A stretch of 64,000 nt of DNA from Lathyrus oleraceus (GCF_024323335.1 NC_066579.1:253945575-254009574); one strand, 5' to 3'. Shown: positions 30,847-44,395, counted from the stretch's first letter. Program-made: numbers and translations. Notes: generated by a model not told the origin, from the letters alone.

Positions 30847-32775
30847 AGGTGTTGGCCGGTCATTGGTTTCATGTTAATGAAACAGTGTGCCCATGCAAGA
30901 CAAAAACAAACAAAAGTCCAAACACGATTTCAGACAACAAATTCTGGGCATTTTGCATTTAGGGTTTTAGCAACAGTGTATATCATCATCTTCAACAATC
31001 ACTCATGAACAAATTCTCCAGGTTTTGGAATTAAACACACCAATAGAACCAGCCAAGCATAACTAACACAAATCCAACAATAATTTCCATGGAATCGAGC
31101 TAATCAACATGAATCGTGCAAAAACATATTTCAACATCAAACTTTAAAACAGCATAACTTTCAAAATAGCCAACCATTTCATGTGATTTAAAGCTCATTA
31201 GAATCAGCAAAGTGAGATCTACAATAAGCATGGCATAGTTTAGCAAATGAAGGAACTCGAAAACTTACCAAAAGTGAAGAGCAGCTGTGATATAGTTGTT
31301 GTTTGGTGGTTTTGGTCCGAAACAGATGAAGTTCCAAGTTCCAAATGACGAATGCTTGAAGGCTTTAAGCTCAGGGATGCTTGGAATGGTTCAAATCCAA
31401 CTCTGCCATGGACGAATGCTTGAGGTAGCAGTGCTGGAAAACTTGCTTACAGTCACCAAAGAGGATTGAGAATGCTTCAAAAGTGTTGTTAAATGATGGA
31501 CAAACCAACCCAAACTCGTGTGCTTTGAGATTTTTAGCAAAAGTTCAAAAAATGAAGAAATGAGATTTTTGAGAGAGAGAGTTTTTCTGTTCTTGAATTG
31601 AGGCTGCTAGGGTTTGATTTTGCAGAAAATGCACATATATACTTCTGTTTTGTGTTGGCTAATGGAATGTTAATCATGATTAACTTAAATGAAGTGTTTT
31701 TAGTAATTTGCTAAAATTCAACTAAGTTGGTAATGGGGTGTAAGTCTGCACGAAATGGGCTTTGTAACATGACCAAAACATGATTTCAGAACTTATTTGA
31801 ATGGCAAAATGGATTGGAAATGGTTATTTGGAAAATTCACTTTTCACCCTTACTTGAAAATAAATCATGCAAGTTCAAAAAGGCCATTTTGATTTGTAAT
31901 GTTTTGATGAATGATGATGACATTTTTGGAAAGAGGGGATCAAATGTGACTTGTTGCAAAAAAACCCACCCAATTTGGCCAAATGGTTTGAGAGATATGG
32001 CCTTTTGAAGTTCAAAAATTTCTGAAAATGATTTGATCATAACTTGCCAACCATACATGGGAATTGAGTGTTCTTGGACTTTTTGAAAATGGGAGAACAA
32101 GATCTTCAACTTTCATGTTGGGAAAAAATTCATTTGAAGCTTGTATCATGATGCAAGTTTAGGATCAAGAAGTTTCCATTTTTGGCAGGTGAAAATTACA
32201 GGTCAAGTTTCTATTTTTGGAAATTTCTTGTTTGACTTCAAATTCTTCCATGATGATGTTTGACATGATATATGAGGCCTATATGGACATGAATGAGCTC
32301 CCTCAAACCAATTTCCACCATCAAATCACTGATTAAATCCACAGTTGACCAAGTTTGACTTTTCTAGGGTTTTGCTTGATTGAACCACTTCTGATGAATT
32401 CCAAACCCTAATTCCTTGAGATCTTGATTCCAAATGATATCACAACATATATGAACTCTTGATTATTGATCATGGTGCCCAAATTCTTCAAGAATGGCCA
32501 CCATCCACTGTTTAATGGCTGATTTGACTGATTAACTGATGATTGCTTCAGCTGCAAGTAACATGGTTAGATGACAATACTTTTGTACTTTTTGGTTAGT
32601 AAACATATGAAAAGCAAAGATATACAAATGCAAAACATGCTTGGTGATCAAGAACCACACTCACAAGGTGACCCACCCACTAGGAGGGAAGCTAGGGCAT
32701 GCAATGATCCTTGAGGCAATGATATGATATGATATGGGCCATGAGGGATCTTAGGGCCAAAATTGGGGTCTTACA

Positions 32776-32789
32776 GATGCCCCTATTTA
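32776..32789 (-). promoter_or_regulatory. Polypurine tract of element C
   Basis: Minus strand TAAATAGGGGCATC directly before TGTAAGACCCC. This sets the orientation of C and marks 32775 as the start of the 3' LTR. Confidence 0.7.
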
Positions 32790-35700
32790 AGGTCATTCTA
32801 GCCAGAGAAGTGAAGTTTAGAAATCTTCATCTCGACGCGGTAGAATGGGCTTAAATAACAGTAATGAGACAAATTTTGGTCCCTAAGAGACCTCATGATG
32901 CAAATGTATGCATGCAAAAGACACAAACTCTGTGGGGAATATGGTTCACACAGAAGAAAAGACGGTCCATCGGGGTAATACACTCACCAGGAACAGAGAC
33001 TCTAACAAGACTCTTGTTGGGGATAATAAGAGAAAAGGAAATGCGTGAACAAGACACGACTCTGATTAGGGAATGAAATCTGACTGGAGACCTCACTGGG
33101 GAAAAGAATTCCAAAAGGAAAATAAATCCATCGGAAAGACACAAGCTGACTCCTGGGGAGAAGCAACAGGAAACTTCACTGAGGAAGCACAAGAAATGAG
33201 ATGTTACCGGTATAAGGGTAACAAGCTCAGGAAGAATGAATATTTAAGACCGGTATAAGGGTGAGAGACATCAATCAACCAACATCTGAGAAAGACCTGG
33301 AAAAGGTACATGAACTCAGGAAAATCTGACTCCACAGGGGGACCGAGGTCATAATAGGGAGCAGAAAGGAAGGAACACCAGGGATACCGAGGTATATAAT
33401 AGGTGACCGACCGAAACGTGAATTGGTATATATGCCAAAACACTCATCATCCTGAAGAAAGCTAGAACAGCAGACTTGTTTATAGGATGGATATTTGATT
33501 CTGTAAAGAATGCAAATCTTACTCAGTTGGGGAAACAAACAAAGTGTTCGACAAGAGAGTGCATGAGATATATTATCTATAGCCGTCAAAACGTAGATAA
33601 TGTACTCGCATGGAAAGTTATCCTGAACCGGGTTGTAGGTTGTTTATAGGATAAAATCCGAAGACGTGAATTGGTTTGTGTTCCAAAACACTCATCATCC
33701 TGAAGAGAGCGAAAGCAAACTTGTTTATAGGATGGACATTCGATTCCACAAGGAATGCGAATCTCAACTGGGGAAGATCAACAAAGGACTCCAACCAAAG
33801 AGCGCATGAGACATATTATTCATTACCGGCAGACCGTGAATAATATACTCGAAAGGAAAAGACACCAGAGATACCGAAGTATATAATAGGTGACTAACCA
33901 AAAAGAGAGACAATCGATACCAAGCATCCGGGTAAACGAAAGACAACTCAAAGGATAAATTGCAAGCATCCGGCAATTATCCGACAACAAAGAAATATTC
34001 GATTCCACAAAGGGAAATAACGAATCTTACTCAACAAAGAAAACACGAAAGGCTTCGACTGAAGAGTGCATGAGATATATTATTCATTACCGGCAGACCG
34101 TGAATAATATACTCGCATGGAAGATTATCCACAACCGGTTACTGGGTTAATAAAGGATAAATCAACCGAAAAGAAAGGCATCGGGATACCAAACTAGGTA
34201 TATAATGATGACCATTCAAAGGGAGCAACAGACATTACCAACAAAAGGGTAAATGAAAGAAGACTCGCTGGGATGCATTGATGAAAATCAATGATCCGGG
34301 GAACACAATCACTGACAAAAGGTGAAAGGACCCGCTGGGGATAAAATTGCTAGCATACGGCAATTATCCACAAAAGACTTGCTAGGGATATAAGTGCTGA
34401 TCTGAGCAACTCATCCAAGCAAAGGAAAATCAACATCAAGAACTAGATGAAGATAACCACAAGGGAGATTGTCATCGGTTGGGATGAACAACAAAGTTAA
34501 CTCTGCAAGTGGAGAAAACAGGGTCTATAACTACCGATTTGTAGGTAGAAAAACCGCAAAGATAGGACTTACGACTGCTGGTTTGTAGGCAGAGGGCCAA
34601 AAGGGTGGAGGTAACCACAAAATTAGGGTTTACATCTACCGAATACGGGGTAGAAGACCAACAACTCCGCATGGGGATAGAATAAATCACAAATCCGCAC
34701 GGGAAACCAAAATAGGGTTTATAACAAACCACAAACTGCTGGAGAGCAGGAAAAGTAGGGTTTACAAATCTGGCTGGGGAATAAAAGGTGTATAACCACA
34801 AATTCTGCCAAGAAGCCAGGAAAAATAGGACTTATAACTACCGGTATGAGGGTAGAGGCCCGAAAAAAAATTCCGCTGGGGAACAACCCACTGGGAAGCA
34901 CAAGACATTTTTGACAAATAGCCAATTCGGGAATAATCCGAAAAGACAGACTGAATCAAGACACGTCCTAATGAGGATATAACTCAAATAGGAAAATCCA
35001 TCCCAATATATGTGTTGGGAGGAAACGGAAGAAACCGTCATCCACGAGGATATATCTCAGTGGGGAACTGCAGAAGGAAAGACAAAAGACACTTTCTGCT
35101 TACAGGGCTGACTCTATATAGAGAGATTCATAACACCCGACATCTGCTTGGGGAAGACCTGTAAAGAGATCTATATCACCCAAAAGCAGGGAACAACAAA
35201 CAAAGGATATATGGCAAGAAATGCAACATGAATATCTGAATGTTTATGAATATGCATGAATATGCGTGACTTATGTTTGATGAATGCTGACAAAACAGAC
35301 AGTTCTAACACAAACAGGTCCAGGAATCAAACGCCCGGTACTATACTTCCAGGGGAAAAACCAACTGGAGAGCCAATCTGCGGAGATCTACATGCTGTAA
35401 AGCAAAGATCTGCGGGTACTGCTGAAGAAGCAGAGGGTCAGAGATATCAGGAAACAACCCAATCAAGGTACAGAAAGTCACAACGGGCAGAAACAGCCAC
35501 CAAGACAAATCTGTAGGGGAATAAGAGAAAATCCAAGATATCTGCCGGGGATCCCAGTGTTAACTGAGAAACAAAGAGTGCATTGCACAAGCACGAACTG
35601 CTGTAGAAGCAAACTCCACATAACTCCGTTGGGGAACAACCCACTGAGGGAGAATGATATCATCCAAATAGAATCTAACTGCATAAGCAACTCTACTGGG

Positions 35701-36990
35701 GAAAACTGTCGGCTACTTTCTTGGGGAACAAGCCACTGAAGGAGGACAGATCACACAAGCAGATTCTGCAACAAACCACTCTACTTGAGGAGAATACACA
35801 TAGCAAACTGATCACAACGAGTAGATTCTGCGATATAAGCCACTCTACTGGGGATCACAAACAGTCAGGAAATCAATCCATTCGCTGGAGGCCAAAGCTA
35901 TCATCTGACCATACTGGGGATTTGAAGGAGTATTCAACAGGCGAAACTGCCACAACAAACATTCTGCAGACTATGCTGAGGAAAAGATGGATGAACATAC
36001 TGGGATATCAACTCGAATCAAACAACTGAGTAGGAAAATAAATCCTGCTCTGTTGAAAGAATAACTCTGATAGAGAGATAACAACAAATTCCGCAGACGA
36101 CTTCGCCGGGGAAAGGGTAAAGTACCGGGTATCAAACCACTGACTTACCAAATCTTTTAAAAAGAAAGCGACCATGCTGAGGAGACAGACAATTCCGCTG
36201 GCAACTGCACTGGGAGAGTGACAACAACTCTGCTCGCGATTCCGATGGGGATATCAACAACAGCTCTACTCGTGACTGTGTTGAGGAGACAAATAAAGTC
36301 TAGGAATGTTGACCTACTGGAGAAAGTGACGGGGCACCAAGATGACAAACCAATCAACCGCCAAAACTCACAAGGAAACACCCATGCTGGGGAAAACTGC
36401 TGCTGGAGAAAACGAAGTCTTCAACAACACTCTGCTTGCGACTATACTGGGGAACAACCCTAACAACAACTTTGTTTGAGGAACAACCCCAACAAAGATC
36501 TGAAGAAAGAAGATACAACCAAACCAGGAATATGAACGAATGTCTTACCTGTTGGAAATCATGCCACCCTCGGGAGAGCACTGAGATATTCTTGAGTATC
36601 CTTTCAATCTTGTGAATGTTCACTTTGTTTAAAACAAAATTTTTTGAAAAATTCATTTGTTTAAAACAATGACATTTTATCAATTTAAAACATGCAAAAC
36701 ATTTGTTGAATTGAAACAAATAAGAGTGCAAATAATTGGATAAAAAGCTCAAATTGATTTGATGGAATGGTAGCCTGCAAATGGCAAGACTCCATGGATC
36801 TGTACAAATTTGAAATCAGTGATATATATTGGAAGAGGGCTACATTGAACATAATGATCCTTTCTCTACCAATTTGAATCTCGATGTATCCGAAGCTTCG
36901 GTTGACGACGAATCGAGAATCTTCTGACGAAATGATGACTGGCGAAACAGAAAGTCTTGTCAGGATGCAGTCACTTGCCAAATCCCTAAT
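32790..36990 (-). repeat. Element C tail: long non-coding region with hairpin repeats
   Basis: No gene. Repeated words include ACTGGGGAAC, CCACTCTACTGGGGA and GGTATATAATAGGTGACC. Three copies of a large hairpin are at 33572-33601, 33815-33844 and 34079-34108. Smaller ones include CTACC/GGTAG with 8-nt loops (34531-34548, 34636-34653) and CTGCT/GGCAG (34575-34592). Several pairs show compensating changes. A low-complexity AAAACA-rich part lies at 36600-36730. Open frames here are short and not protein-like. Confidence 0.65.
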
Positions 36991-36996
36991 TTTTGC

Positions 36997-37145
36997 CTAG
37001 ATTGCCCCAGGGTGAGGTACTCAATCTAGCGGGATGCAAATATATCTTTTTTTCAAGTCTCTAATTTTTGCCTGGATTACCCTTGCGGGTTCTCCACCGA
37101 GACGCTCATTTTTGCCTAAGCCGCCCTTTCGGGTTTTCAACTTAG
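36997..37145 (-). ncRNA. Structured hairpin module after pol, element C
   Basis: On the minus strand, in order from the pol end: CTAAGTTG/CGGCTTAG with AAAA bulge and CCC-GAAA-GGG (37145-37116); TGGA/TCCA with inner ACCC-GCAA-GGGT (37096-37073); CTAGATTG/CAATCTAG with a degenerate interior (37029-36997). Each is followed by GGCAAAAAT. The counterpart of the plain first hairpins of A and B is not recognisable. Confidence 0.62.
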
Positions 37146-37188
37146 CGAGCTATTCTGTTTTTTTTTTGCATATACTTCTCTTTTTTCA

Positions 37189-37527
37189 TTAGGCAAAGTA
37201 TCTCTTGACTGCATCTGAATTCACAGGACGAGTGAAATCCTCCCCATCCATTGTTGTAAGCATCAAAGCACCGCCTGAAAAGGCTCTCTTAACAACATAT
37301 GGACCCTCGTAGTTTGGAGTCCACTTGCCCCTAGAATCGGGCGCGAAAGACAAAACTTTCTTGAGCACGAGGTCACCTTCTCGGAACACACGAGGCTTGA
37401 CCTTCTTATCGAATGCTTTCTTCATTCTCTGCTGATATAACTGACCATGACACATGGCAGTTAAACGCTTCTCTTCGATCAAATTCAGTTGGTCGTAACG
37501 ACTCTGAATCCATTCAGCATCAGTCAA
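37189..37527 (-). pseudogene. Element C integrase C-terminus (about 112 aa)
   Basis: Read on the minus strand. It opens with AEWIQSRYDQLNLIEEKRLTA and contains the GPF-type module (GKWTPNYEGPYVVKRAFSGGALML), ending SDAVKRYFA at 37189. Integrase zinc and catalytic domains are absent. Upstream (minus strand) the frame runs at once into a low-complexity A-rich stretch (37530-37603) and the terminal repeat, so the loss is a deletion with a repeat-rich junction. It aligns with the last 110 residues of the integrase of B. Confidence 0.88.
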
Positions 37528-37603
37528 CTTGGGACTTGAGGGTATAATTTTTCTTTTTTCTTTTGAAAAAATTTTCCTGATTTTTTTGATTTTTCATCTT
37601 TTT

Positions 37604-40600
37604 CACCCTCTTCTCTTTTATCCTTTTTTTTTTTTTTTTTTTTTTTTTTGATTGCATTTGCAATGCCCCAGTTTGACTGTTTTGCTGATTCTCATGATAC
37701 AGCTGAATGAGCCTCTTTTGGCGTTCAAGAAGGCGGGTAATCTCATCAGGAATCCCCTTCAACATCATCTTCCTCTGCTTCGAATACAAGGAATTCAAGA
37801 TTGGGAGATGGCGTTGGATCATTATGTTCAATGGGTTTAGAAATCCCTGCATAATGATTCTGGATAATGAAAAGCTTTTGTATTTAAACAAGCAAATCAT
37901 TTATGCAGATGAAAAATGTTGTTTTATTGTTTTTCAGGGTTTTTTGTGATCACTGATTTCAAATGCCACATCACAGGGACTTATAATTGCATCCTCACAT
38001 ACAACAAACAAATGCATCAAGCAAAGATAAGATGAGTGGCCAATGAAATGGTCTTACAACTCACTTCCATATCATAGAAACAATGGCCAAAGGAATGGTC
38101 TTACAATTGTTCTCAATGGGGAAATCAACAATGATAATGTCACAGAGACAGATGAAATGATCATGCAATAATGAGAAATTAATGATGATAAATGCATAAA
38201 GCATACAAGCAAACATGTGCATATGAAGATAAGCAATCAATCAATGAAATCATTCAGCACACACTATAACCAAACAAGGAGGCTCATACAAAAGGGTTAG
38301 GCATTGAAGCCAACTGGAATAGGGTCAATGGTGCTCTTAACCTTGCCATTGAGGGGCTAAGGTGAAGCAGATGAAAGGATATGAGGGGTGTGCCTCATTG
38401 CTCTTATCCCTGGTCAGGGAGAGCATTGAATATCAGAAGGTGTGGGAGTTCAGAAAGTAGGAACTCTCTCCACAAGTAAGACTCTATAGATCTTGGGCTT
38501 GGATCTCAATGCTACAACCATGTAATGGGAGCAAGGAGAAGACTCACAGAATAGTAGGAGATAGGTTGCTTATCTCTTGGGTTCTACCAATTGCCTTATT
38601 TGAAGGACTTTTCCTGCTTGGGACAAATATAAACACACACAAGCATTGCCTCTTAAGGAGGACTTCAGACAGTTGCCTGGCCAAATAACAGGCCAGGTCT
38701 TCCAGACTACATGAAGAAAAGGGATTATACCTCAATGCAAATTGCTATATAGCAAAGCAAAGCAAGTTCAAAGAACTAAGCAACTAATGGTACCTGAAAT
38801 AGTCAAACAGAATCAGTACACAATTCAAAAGTTAAAGCAAAAGGAGGTAGGAATCAACAGTCAAAACAAACAGACAAATGTGCAATGCACAAGTCTCAAG
38901 GCATATGAGCCAAGCAGCCTACAAAACAAAGAGGTTAGCTCATGATAATCAAATAAACTCATTCAACTTGTACAAGTTTCTTTGAGGCAATTGCTTCTCA
39001 ACCTGAAAACATGAACTCAATCATAAGCAATAAGACCACTAGGACAAGCCTAGGGTCAAAAGAGGATGAGAAAGTCAAAACAGCAAGTGATATTCAATCA
39101 AAATCAAATTCAAACATTTAAGAAGCAAACTCAATTGGTTTCATGTTCATATCATGCATCATCATCATTTCATAAGCAAAAGGAGTCAAAGCATGGCAAA
39201 TGAAAGCTCATAGAAGTCAACAGCAAGACTTAACTCAAAACCAATCATAAACAACTCCAAAAATCATCAAATAATTCATGATCAATTATGATCCATAACA
39301 TGACATGCATATAAAATTTCAGCTCAATTGGATCATGGGAAGTAGGGAAATGAAAATCAGAAAGGCAAAACAATTTCAAGCATGCTCAAAAAAGTCAACC
39401 AAACATGTATCAACTTCAAAAATTCATAAATCAGTGATAACATATGAGAAATGAATGGGATCAACACCATGGCAAAGCTTAAGATGTCTACTAATCACAT
39501 GTCAAATTTCATGTTTGTTCAATTAAGTATGAGAATTTCACAAATGATATGGCATGATGTGTCACAAAAAGTCAACATATGACCAAACAGGGGAGAAAAA
39601 TCTCAATCAATTGGAAAATGTCATAAACAAATCCACAAAAAATCACATGTAAACTAGACATACTCAAGTGAATTCATGCAAAAAATCAAAGCATTTTGAG
39701 GTCAAGAGGCATGGTAATGAAAATCATCAAGTTGCACATCAATGGTGTGACACAAATTGTCACACCCTACTTCAAAAAATCATAACTCAATAACCAGAGA
39801 TGATAAATTCATAAACTCTACACCAAAATCACCATGAATGTGTCTAGTTTATGCACAAAAAATTTCAAGGCCATTGGATAATGCATCATCATTTCACAAA
39901 GGTTTTGGCAAAAGGTACAAAATATGGATACATGTCACAAACCCTAATACCAATTAAAATCCACTTATCCAAAAAAACAGGAAAAATCATGATAAAAAAG
40001 TAGAGATCAAGCAGAGCATAATGCAAAAAATTTCATGAAATTTGGATCACAAATGGATGAGATATGATTTTTGCAAATTGGTGAATCAACAATGAAATAA
40101 ATATTGAGAATAAAAATGATTTAATTTAAATAGATGGAACCGATGGCATTTTCGTAAATAGGGGAGTCACTAAGTGAAACGCACCGTTTCACTTAGTGAG
40201 GTGTTGGCCGGTCATTGGTTTCATGTTAATGAAACAGTGTGCCCATGCAAGACAAAAACAAACAAAAGTCCAAACACGATTTCAGACAACAAATTCTGGG
40301 CATTTTGCATTTAGGGTTTTAGCAACAGTGTATATCATCATCTTCAACAATCACTCATGAACAAATTCTCCAGGTTTTGGAATTAAACACACCAATAGAA
40401 CCAGCCAAGCATAACTAACACAAATCCAACAATAATTTCCATGGAATCGAGCTAATCAACATGAATCGTGCAAAAACATATTTCAACATCAAACTTTAAA
40501 ACAGCATAACTTTCAAAATAGCCAACCATTTCATGTGATTTAAAGCTCATTAGAATCAGCAAAGTGAGATCTACAATAAGCATGGCATAGTTTAGCAAAT

Positions 40601-42128
40601 GAAGGAACTCGAAAACTTACCAAAAGTGAAGAGCAGTTGTGATATAGTTGTTGTTTGGTGGTTTTGGTCCGAAACAGATGAAGTTCCAAGTTCCAAATGA
40701 CGAATGCTTGAAGGCTTTAAGCTCAGGGATGCTTGGAATGGTTCAAATCCAACTCTGCCATGGACGAATGCTTGAGGTAGCAGTGCTGGAAAACTTGCTT
40801 ACAGTCACCAAAAGAGGATTGAGAATGCTTCAAAAGTGTTGTTAAATGATGGACAAACCAACCCAAACTCGTGTGCTTTGAGATTTTTAGCAAAAGTTCA
40901 AAAAATGAAGAAATGAGATTTTTGAGAGAGAGAGTTTTTCTGTTCTTGAATTGAGGCTGCTAGGGTTTGATTTTGCAGAAAATGCACATATATACTTCTG
41001 TTTTGTGTTGGCTAATGGAATGTTAATCATGATTAACTTAAATGAAGTGTTTTTAGTAATTTGCTAAAATTCAACTAAGTTGGTAATGGGGTGTAAGTCT
41101 GCACGAAATGGGCTTTGTAACATGACCAAAACATGATTTCAGAACTTATTTGAATGGCAAAATGGATTGGAAATGGTTATTTGGAAAATTCACTTTTCAC
41201 CCTTACTTGAAAATAAATCATGCAAGTTCAAAAAGGCCATTTTGATTTGTAATGTTTTGATGAATGATGATGACATTTTTGGAAAGAGGGGATCAAATGT
41301 GACTTGTTGCAAAAAAACCCACCCAATTTGGCCAAATGGTTTGAGAGATATGGCCTTTTGAAGTTCAAAAATTTCTGAAAATGATTTGATCATAACTTGC
41401 CAACCATACATGGGAATTGAGTGTTCTTGGACTTTTTGAAAATGGGAGAACAAGATCTTCAACTTTCATGTTGGGAAAAAATTCATTTGAAGCTTGTATC
41501 ATGATGCAAGTTTAGGATCAAGAAGTTTCCATTTTTGGCAGGTGAAAATTACAGGTCAAGTTTCTATTTTTGGAAATTTCTTGTTTGACTTCAAATTCTT
41601 CCATGATGATGTTTGACATGATATATGAGGCCTATATGGACATGAATGAGCTCCCTCAAACCAATTTCCACCATCAAATCACTGATTAAATCCACAGTTG
41701 ACCAAGTTTGACTTTTCTAGGGTTTTGCTTGATTGAACCACTTCTGATGAATTCCAAACCCTAATTCCTTGAGATCTTGATTCCAAATGATATCACAACA
41801 TATATGAACTCTTGATTATTGATCATGGTGCCCAAATTCTTCAAGAATGGCCACCATCCACTGTTTAATGGCTGATTTGACTGATTAACTGATGATTGCT
41901 TCAGCTGCAAGTAACATGGTTAGATGACAATACTTTTGTACTTTTTGGTTAGTAAACATATGAAAAGCAAAGATATACAAATGCAAAACATGCTTGGTGA
42001 TCAAGAACCACACTCACAAGGTGACCCACCCACTAGGAGGGAAGCTAGGGCATGCAATGATCCTTGAGGCAATGATATGATATGATATGGGCCATGAGGG
42101 ATCTTAGGGCCAAAATTGGGGTCTTACA
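37604..42128 (-). repeat. Element C terminal repeat, 5' copy
   Basis: Nearly identical to 28261-32775, with a longer poly-T tract (37622-37649) and about eight substitutions or one-base indels. Minus-strand start TGTAAGACCCC at 42128. The pol fragment lies at 37642-37882 and the inverted repeat at 40168-40198. No PBS is found at the inner edge. Confidence 0.85.
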
Positions 42129-43759
42129 AACACGTCATTGCTTCACCATACTAATGTCGGATCAAGAAGCAAATGACCATTGATCGCTCAAAGGAAAACA
42201 ACCATTGAGTGTTTGAATGAACGAAACAAGAACACTATATCATATATAATATATTTTGCATCAGGATTACATATATCATATATATATAACTTGATCAATC
42301 TCAATTTAATCTTTGATTCATTCTTTCTTTAATCATATTAATACAGAACAAAAACAGTTATTAGATTCATGGTTTCGTAAGTGGCTCTGATACCACTGAA
42401 GGAGAATTGCAATCCAAGGCGCAGCGGAATTTAAAATTTTCTCCATTTAGTGATCCTTACGAATGGGTATGATCAGTGATAGAATCGTTACCTCTTGTGG
42501 CGATTCAAACCTTTGGTGCAGATCTCTTGTAACGATCAAAACCTTGGATACAAATCCACAGAGCAATCACGAACGTTGAACGATGACAACGTCTCTACTC
42601 AGTCCACACGAACAGATTCCTTCAATCGTAGTGCTAGCTGTTATGAATGAAGGCTTTGAGTGAGAGAAAGAGAGATATGAAATTCCAACTCTTCAGTTGT
42701 GTTGTATTCCATACAATGCTTCTGCACAAGAGTTCTATTTATAGAACCACTTGTGTGGGCTTCAAGCCAAAAAGCCCACTTAAGTGTATTTTGGCCCATA
42801 TCTCATAATATGCCAAAATCACTTAAGTATTTGGTACCTTACCATATTTCGTATTCTGCTTAAGTACACTGTACCTTACGATGTTCCTTAATTACTCTAT
42901 CTCTCATCAATCCGTCCTTTGTGTGTGACCCTGTAGGTTTTCGCGACGTTGATAATTATATTAAATCACGCATTTAACATAATAAACAGTGAGCGGTATC
43001 TAGCAACACATCACTGTTACCCAAGTCACGAAAGTGTCATGTGGTCTGACAAAACCTCCTGTGATAATAATTGTGTGTATAATTACCCCTTTGCCCTTAT
43101 GTCTATATTGAACACAAGGTATAGACCGTGTCATCCTTGTCCAGTTCAATATTGGGCCCATAGACATTTATCCTGTTACGCAGGATGGACAAATTCCATC
43201 TAGGACACTCATGTCCCTCAGCATGCTTTGTGGAGTACCCATCAACTGTCTTTATGGTTATCCAGTTACGGACAATGTTGGATCAGCAATAAAGCACTCG
43301 ACTCTACATCTAGGGTCCATAGTGGTTTCAGGTCGAAGAGTGGTATACACCATTATCACCATGAGAATAACTTATGACACTTTGCATAACTTTCTATATA
43401 TTATTCTCATAGCGGGTCAATCCGGTATAAATATTACTCTTAATATTCATACCTATGTTTAAGACTTGATAACTCTTTATCCATGATCCATGAGATGTGA
43501 TCATCAGTCTACAAACATAATAGTCTCAATGCTTTAATGTTATCCCACTTCACAATAAAGCTCGACTACGGATACTTTTAAGAATAGTGTCCTTATGTTT
43601 AATGTGCTCTCATGATTAAGTCACACTTAATACATTAAACGGACTATCTATTCCAGGGACTTTATTAATCAACCATAATAAAGAAAAAGCCTTTTTATTA
43701 ATTAATAAGTAATTCGATATAAGTAACGAAAGTATTGGCCTCTAGGGCTTACACCAACA
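42129..43759 (-). mobile_element. Ty1/copia remnant: leader, PBS and LTR
   Basis: On the minus strand, an LTR (42397-43759, 1363 bp, starting TGTTGGTGTAAGCCC and ending CTCCTTCA) is followed by the PBS TGGTATCAGAGCC (about 42383-42395) and about 250 bp of leader, where element C begins. No gag is left. The LTR has probable promoter words near 42727 (minus-strand CTATAAATAG). Open frames at 42949-43462 are inside the LTR and are not protein-like. Confidence 0.85.
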
Positions 43760-43777
43760 ACTAGGCTCACAATTCTT

Positions 43778-44395
43778 ATGGAATCTTTCATTGTAGCTCA
43801 GATTCAAGCGGCTTTAACTCCTGCAACTTCGCAACAAAGGACATTCATCTCAGAGATTATCTCAACGCCAGTGTTTGTGGTTCCTGTCAGCCAACCTGCA
43901 CAATCCATGCCTACCGGATTCCCATGGGGAATGCTTCCTAATTATTTGCCTGAGGGTTATGCTCCTATTGTTGCTCCTATGTCGGCATCTCGCCCGGTCT
44001 TGTCAACTCCTTCTCTCGTTGTCCATGTTATGCCATGTTTTGAAGAGACCATTTATCATACTGAGCCGTCTGAGGGTCCAGATATGTATGAGGAAATGGA
44101 TGAAATGAAAGATCAATTTCAAGAGTTGAGAAAAGAAATGAAGACCCTAAGGGGGAAAGATTTGTTTGGGAAGAGTGTTGCTGAACTTTGCTTAGTATCC
44201 AACGTGAAATCCCTGTTAAGTTCAAGGTTTCAGACTTTGAGAAATACAAGGGGACTACTTGTCCGTTAAGCCATATTGTGATGTACTCCCACAAGATGTT
44301 AACCTAGACAGATAATGATCAGTTTCTCATCCACTATTTTCAAGACAACTTGATCAGTGTCACGCTTCGTTGGTAGATGGGTCTAGACAGTGGTA
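43778..44395 (+). pseudogene. Ty3/gypsy gag fragment
   Basis: The 163-aa open frame begins MESFIVAQIQAALTPATSQQR and contains a proline-rich stretch, then AEPSEGPDMYEEMDEMKDQFQELRKEMKTLRGKDLFGKS, the linker and coiled coil that precede the capsid in a common legume gypsy Gag. After a frameshift near 44200 the capsid start continues in other frames (VSDFEKYKGTTCPLSHIVMY, then FLIHYFQDNL) with stops at about 44310 and 44375. It ends where a different repeat starts. The frame assignment comes from family resemblance I recognise, not from a search. Confidence 0.7.

Larger units (their letters stand above)
28261..32775 (-). repeat. Element C terminal repeat, 3' copy
   Basis: Minus-strand start TGTAAGACCCC at 32775. 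AT-rich with no host gene. A probable minus-strand TATA (TATATATG) is at 31634-31641 (second copy 40987-40994). A 31-bp perfect inverted repeat is at 30816-30846. The distal 300 bp hold a pol fragment, unusual for an LTR. The plus-strand open frames, for example at 29390-29593 and 31814-32008, are unlike any family I know. Confidence 0.8.
28261..42128 (-). mobile_element. Ogre-like element C (minus strand), large internal deletion
   Basis: Two direct repeats of about 4.5 kb (28261-32775 and 37604-42128) enclose 4.8 kb. On the minus strand the repeats start TGTAAGACCCC. An AAATAGGGGCATC polypurine tract precedes the copy at 32775, which identifies it as the 3' LTR. Between the repeats lie only the integrase C-terminus and the tail. 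PBS, gag, protease, RT and most of integrase are missing. The two repeats differ at only about eight places plus poly-T length, so the event is young. Confidence 0.75.

Noticed and set aside
36754..36990. Possible inverted pol-upstream fragment (shares ATTTGAAATCAGTGAT and CATTGAACATAATGATCC with the C repeat in the opposite orientation)
   Set aside because: The shared words are short and the sequence between them differs. It is recorded here because I could not decide between chance and an old inverted piece.
43211..43462. 83-codon frame and 42949-43203 84-codon frame
   Set aside because: Both are inside the copia LTR and have no similarity I can recognise.
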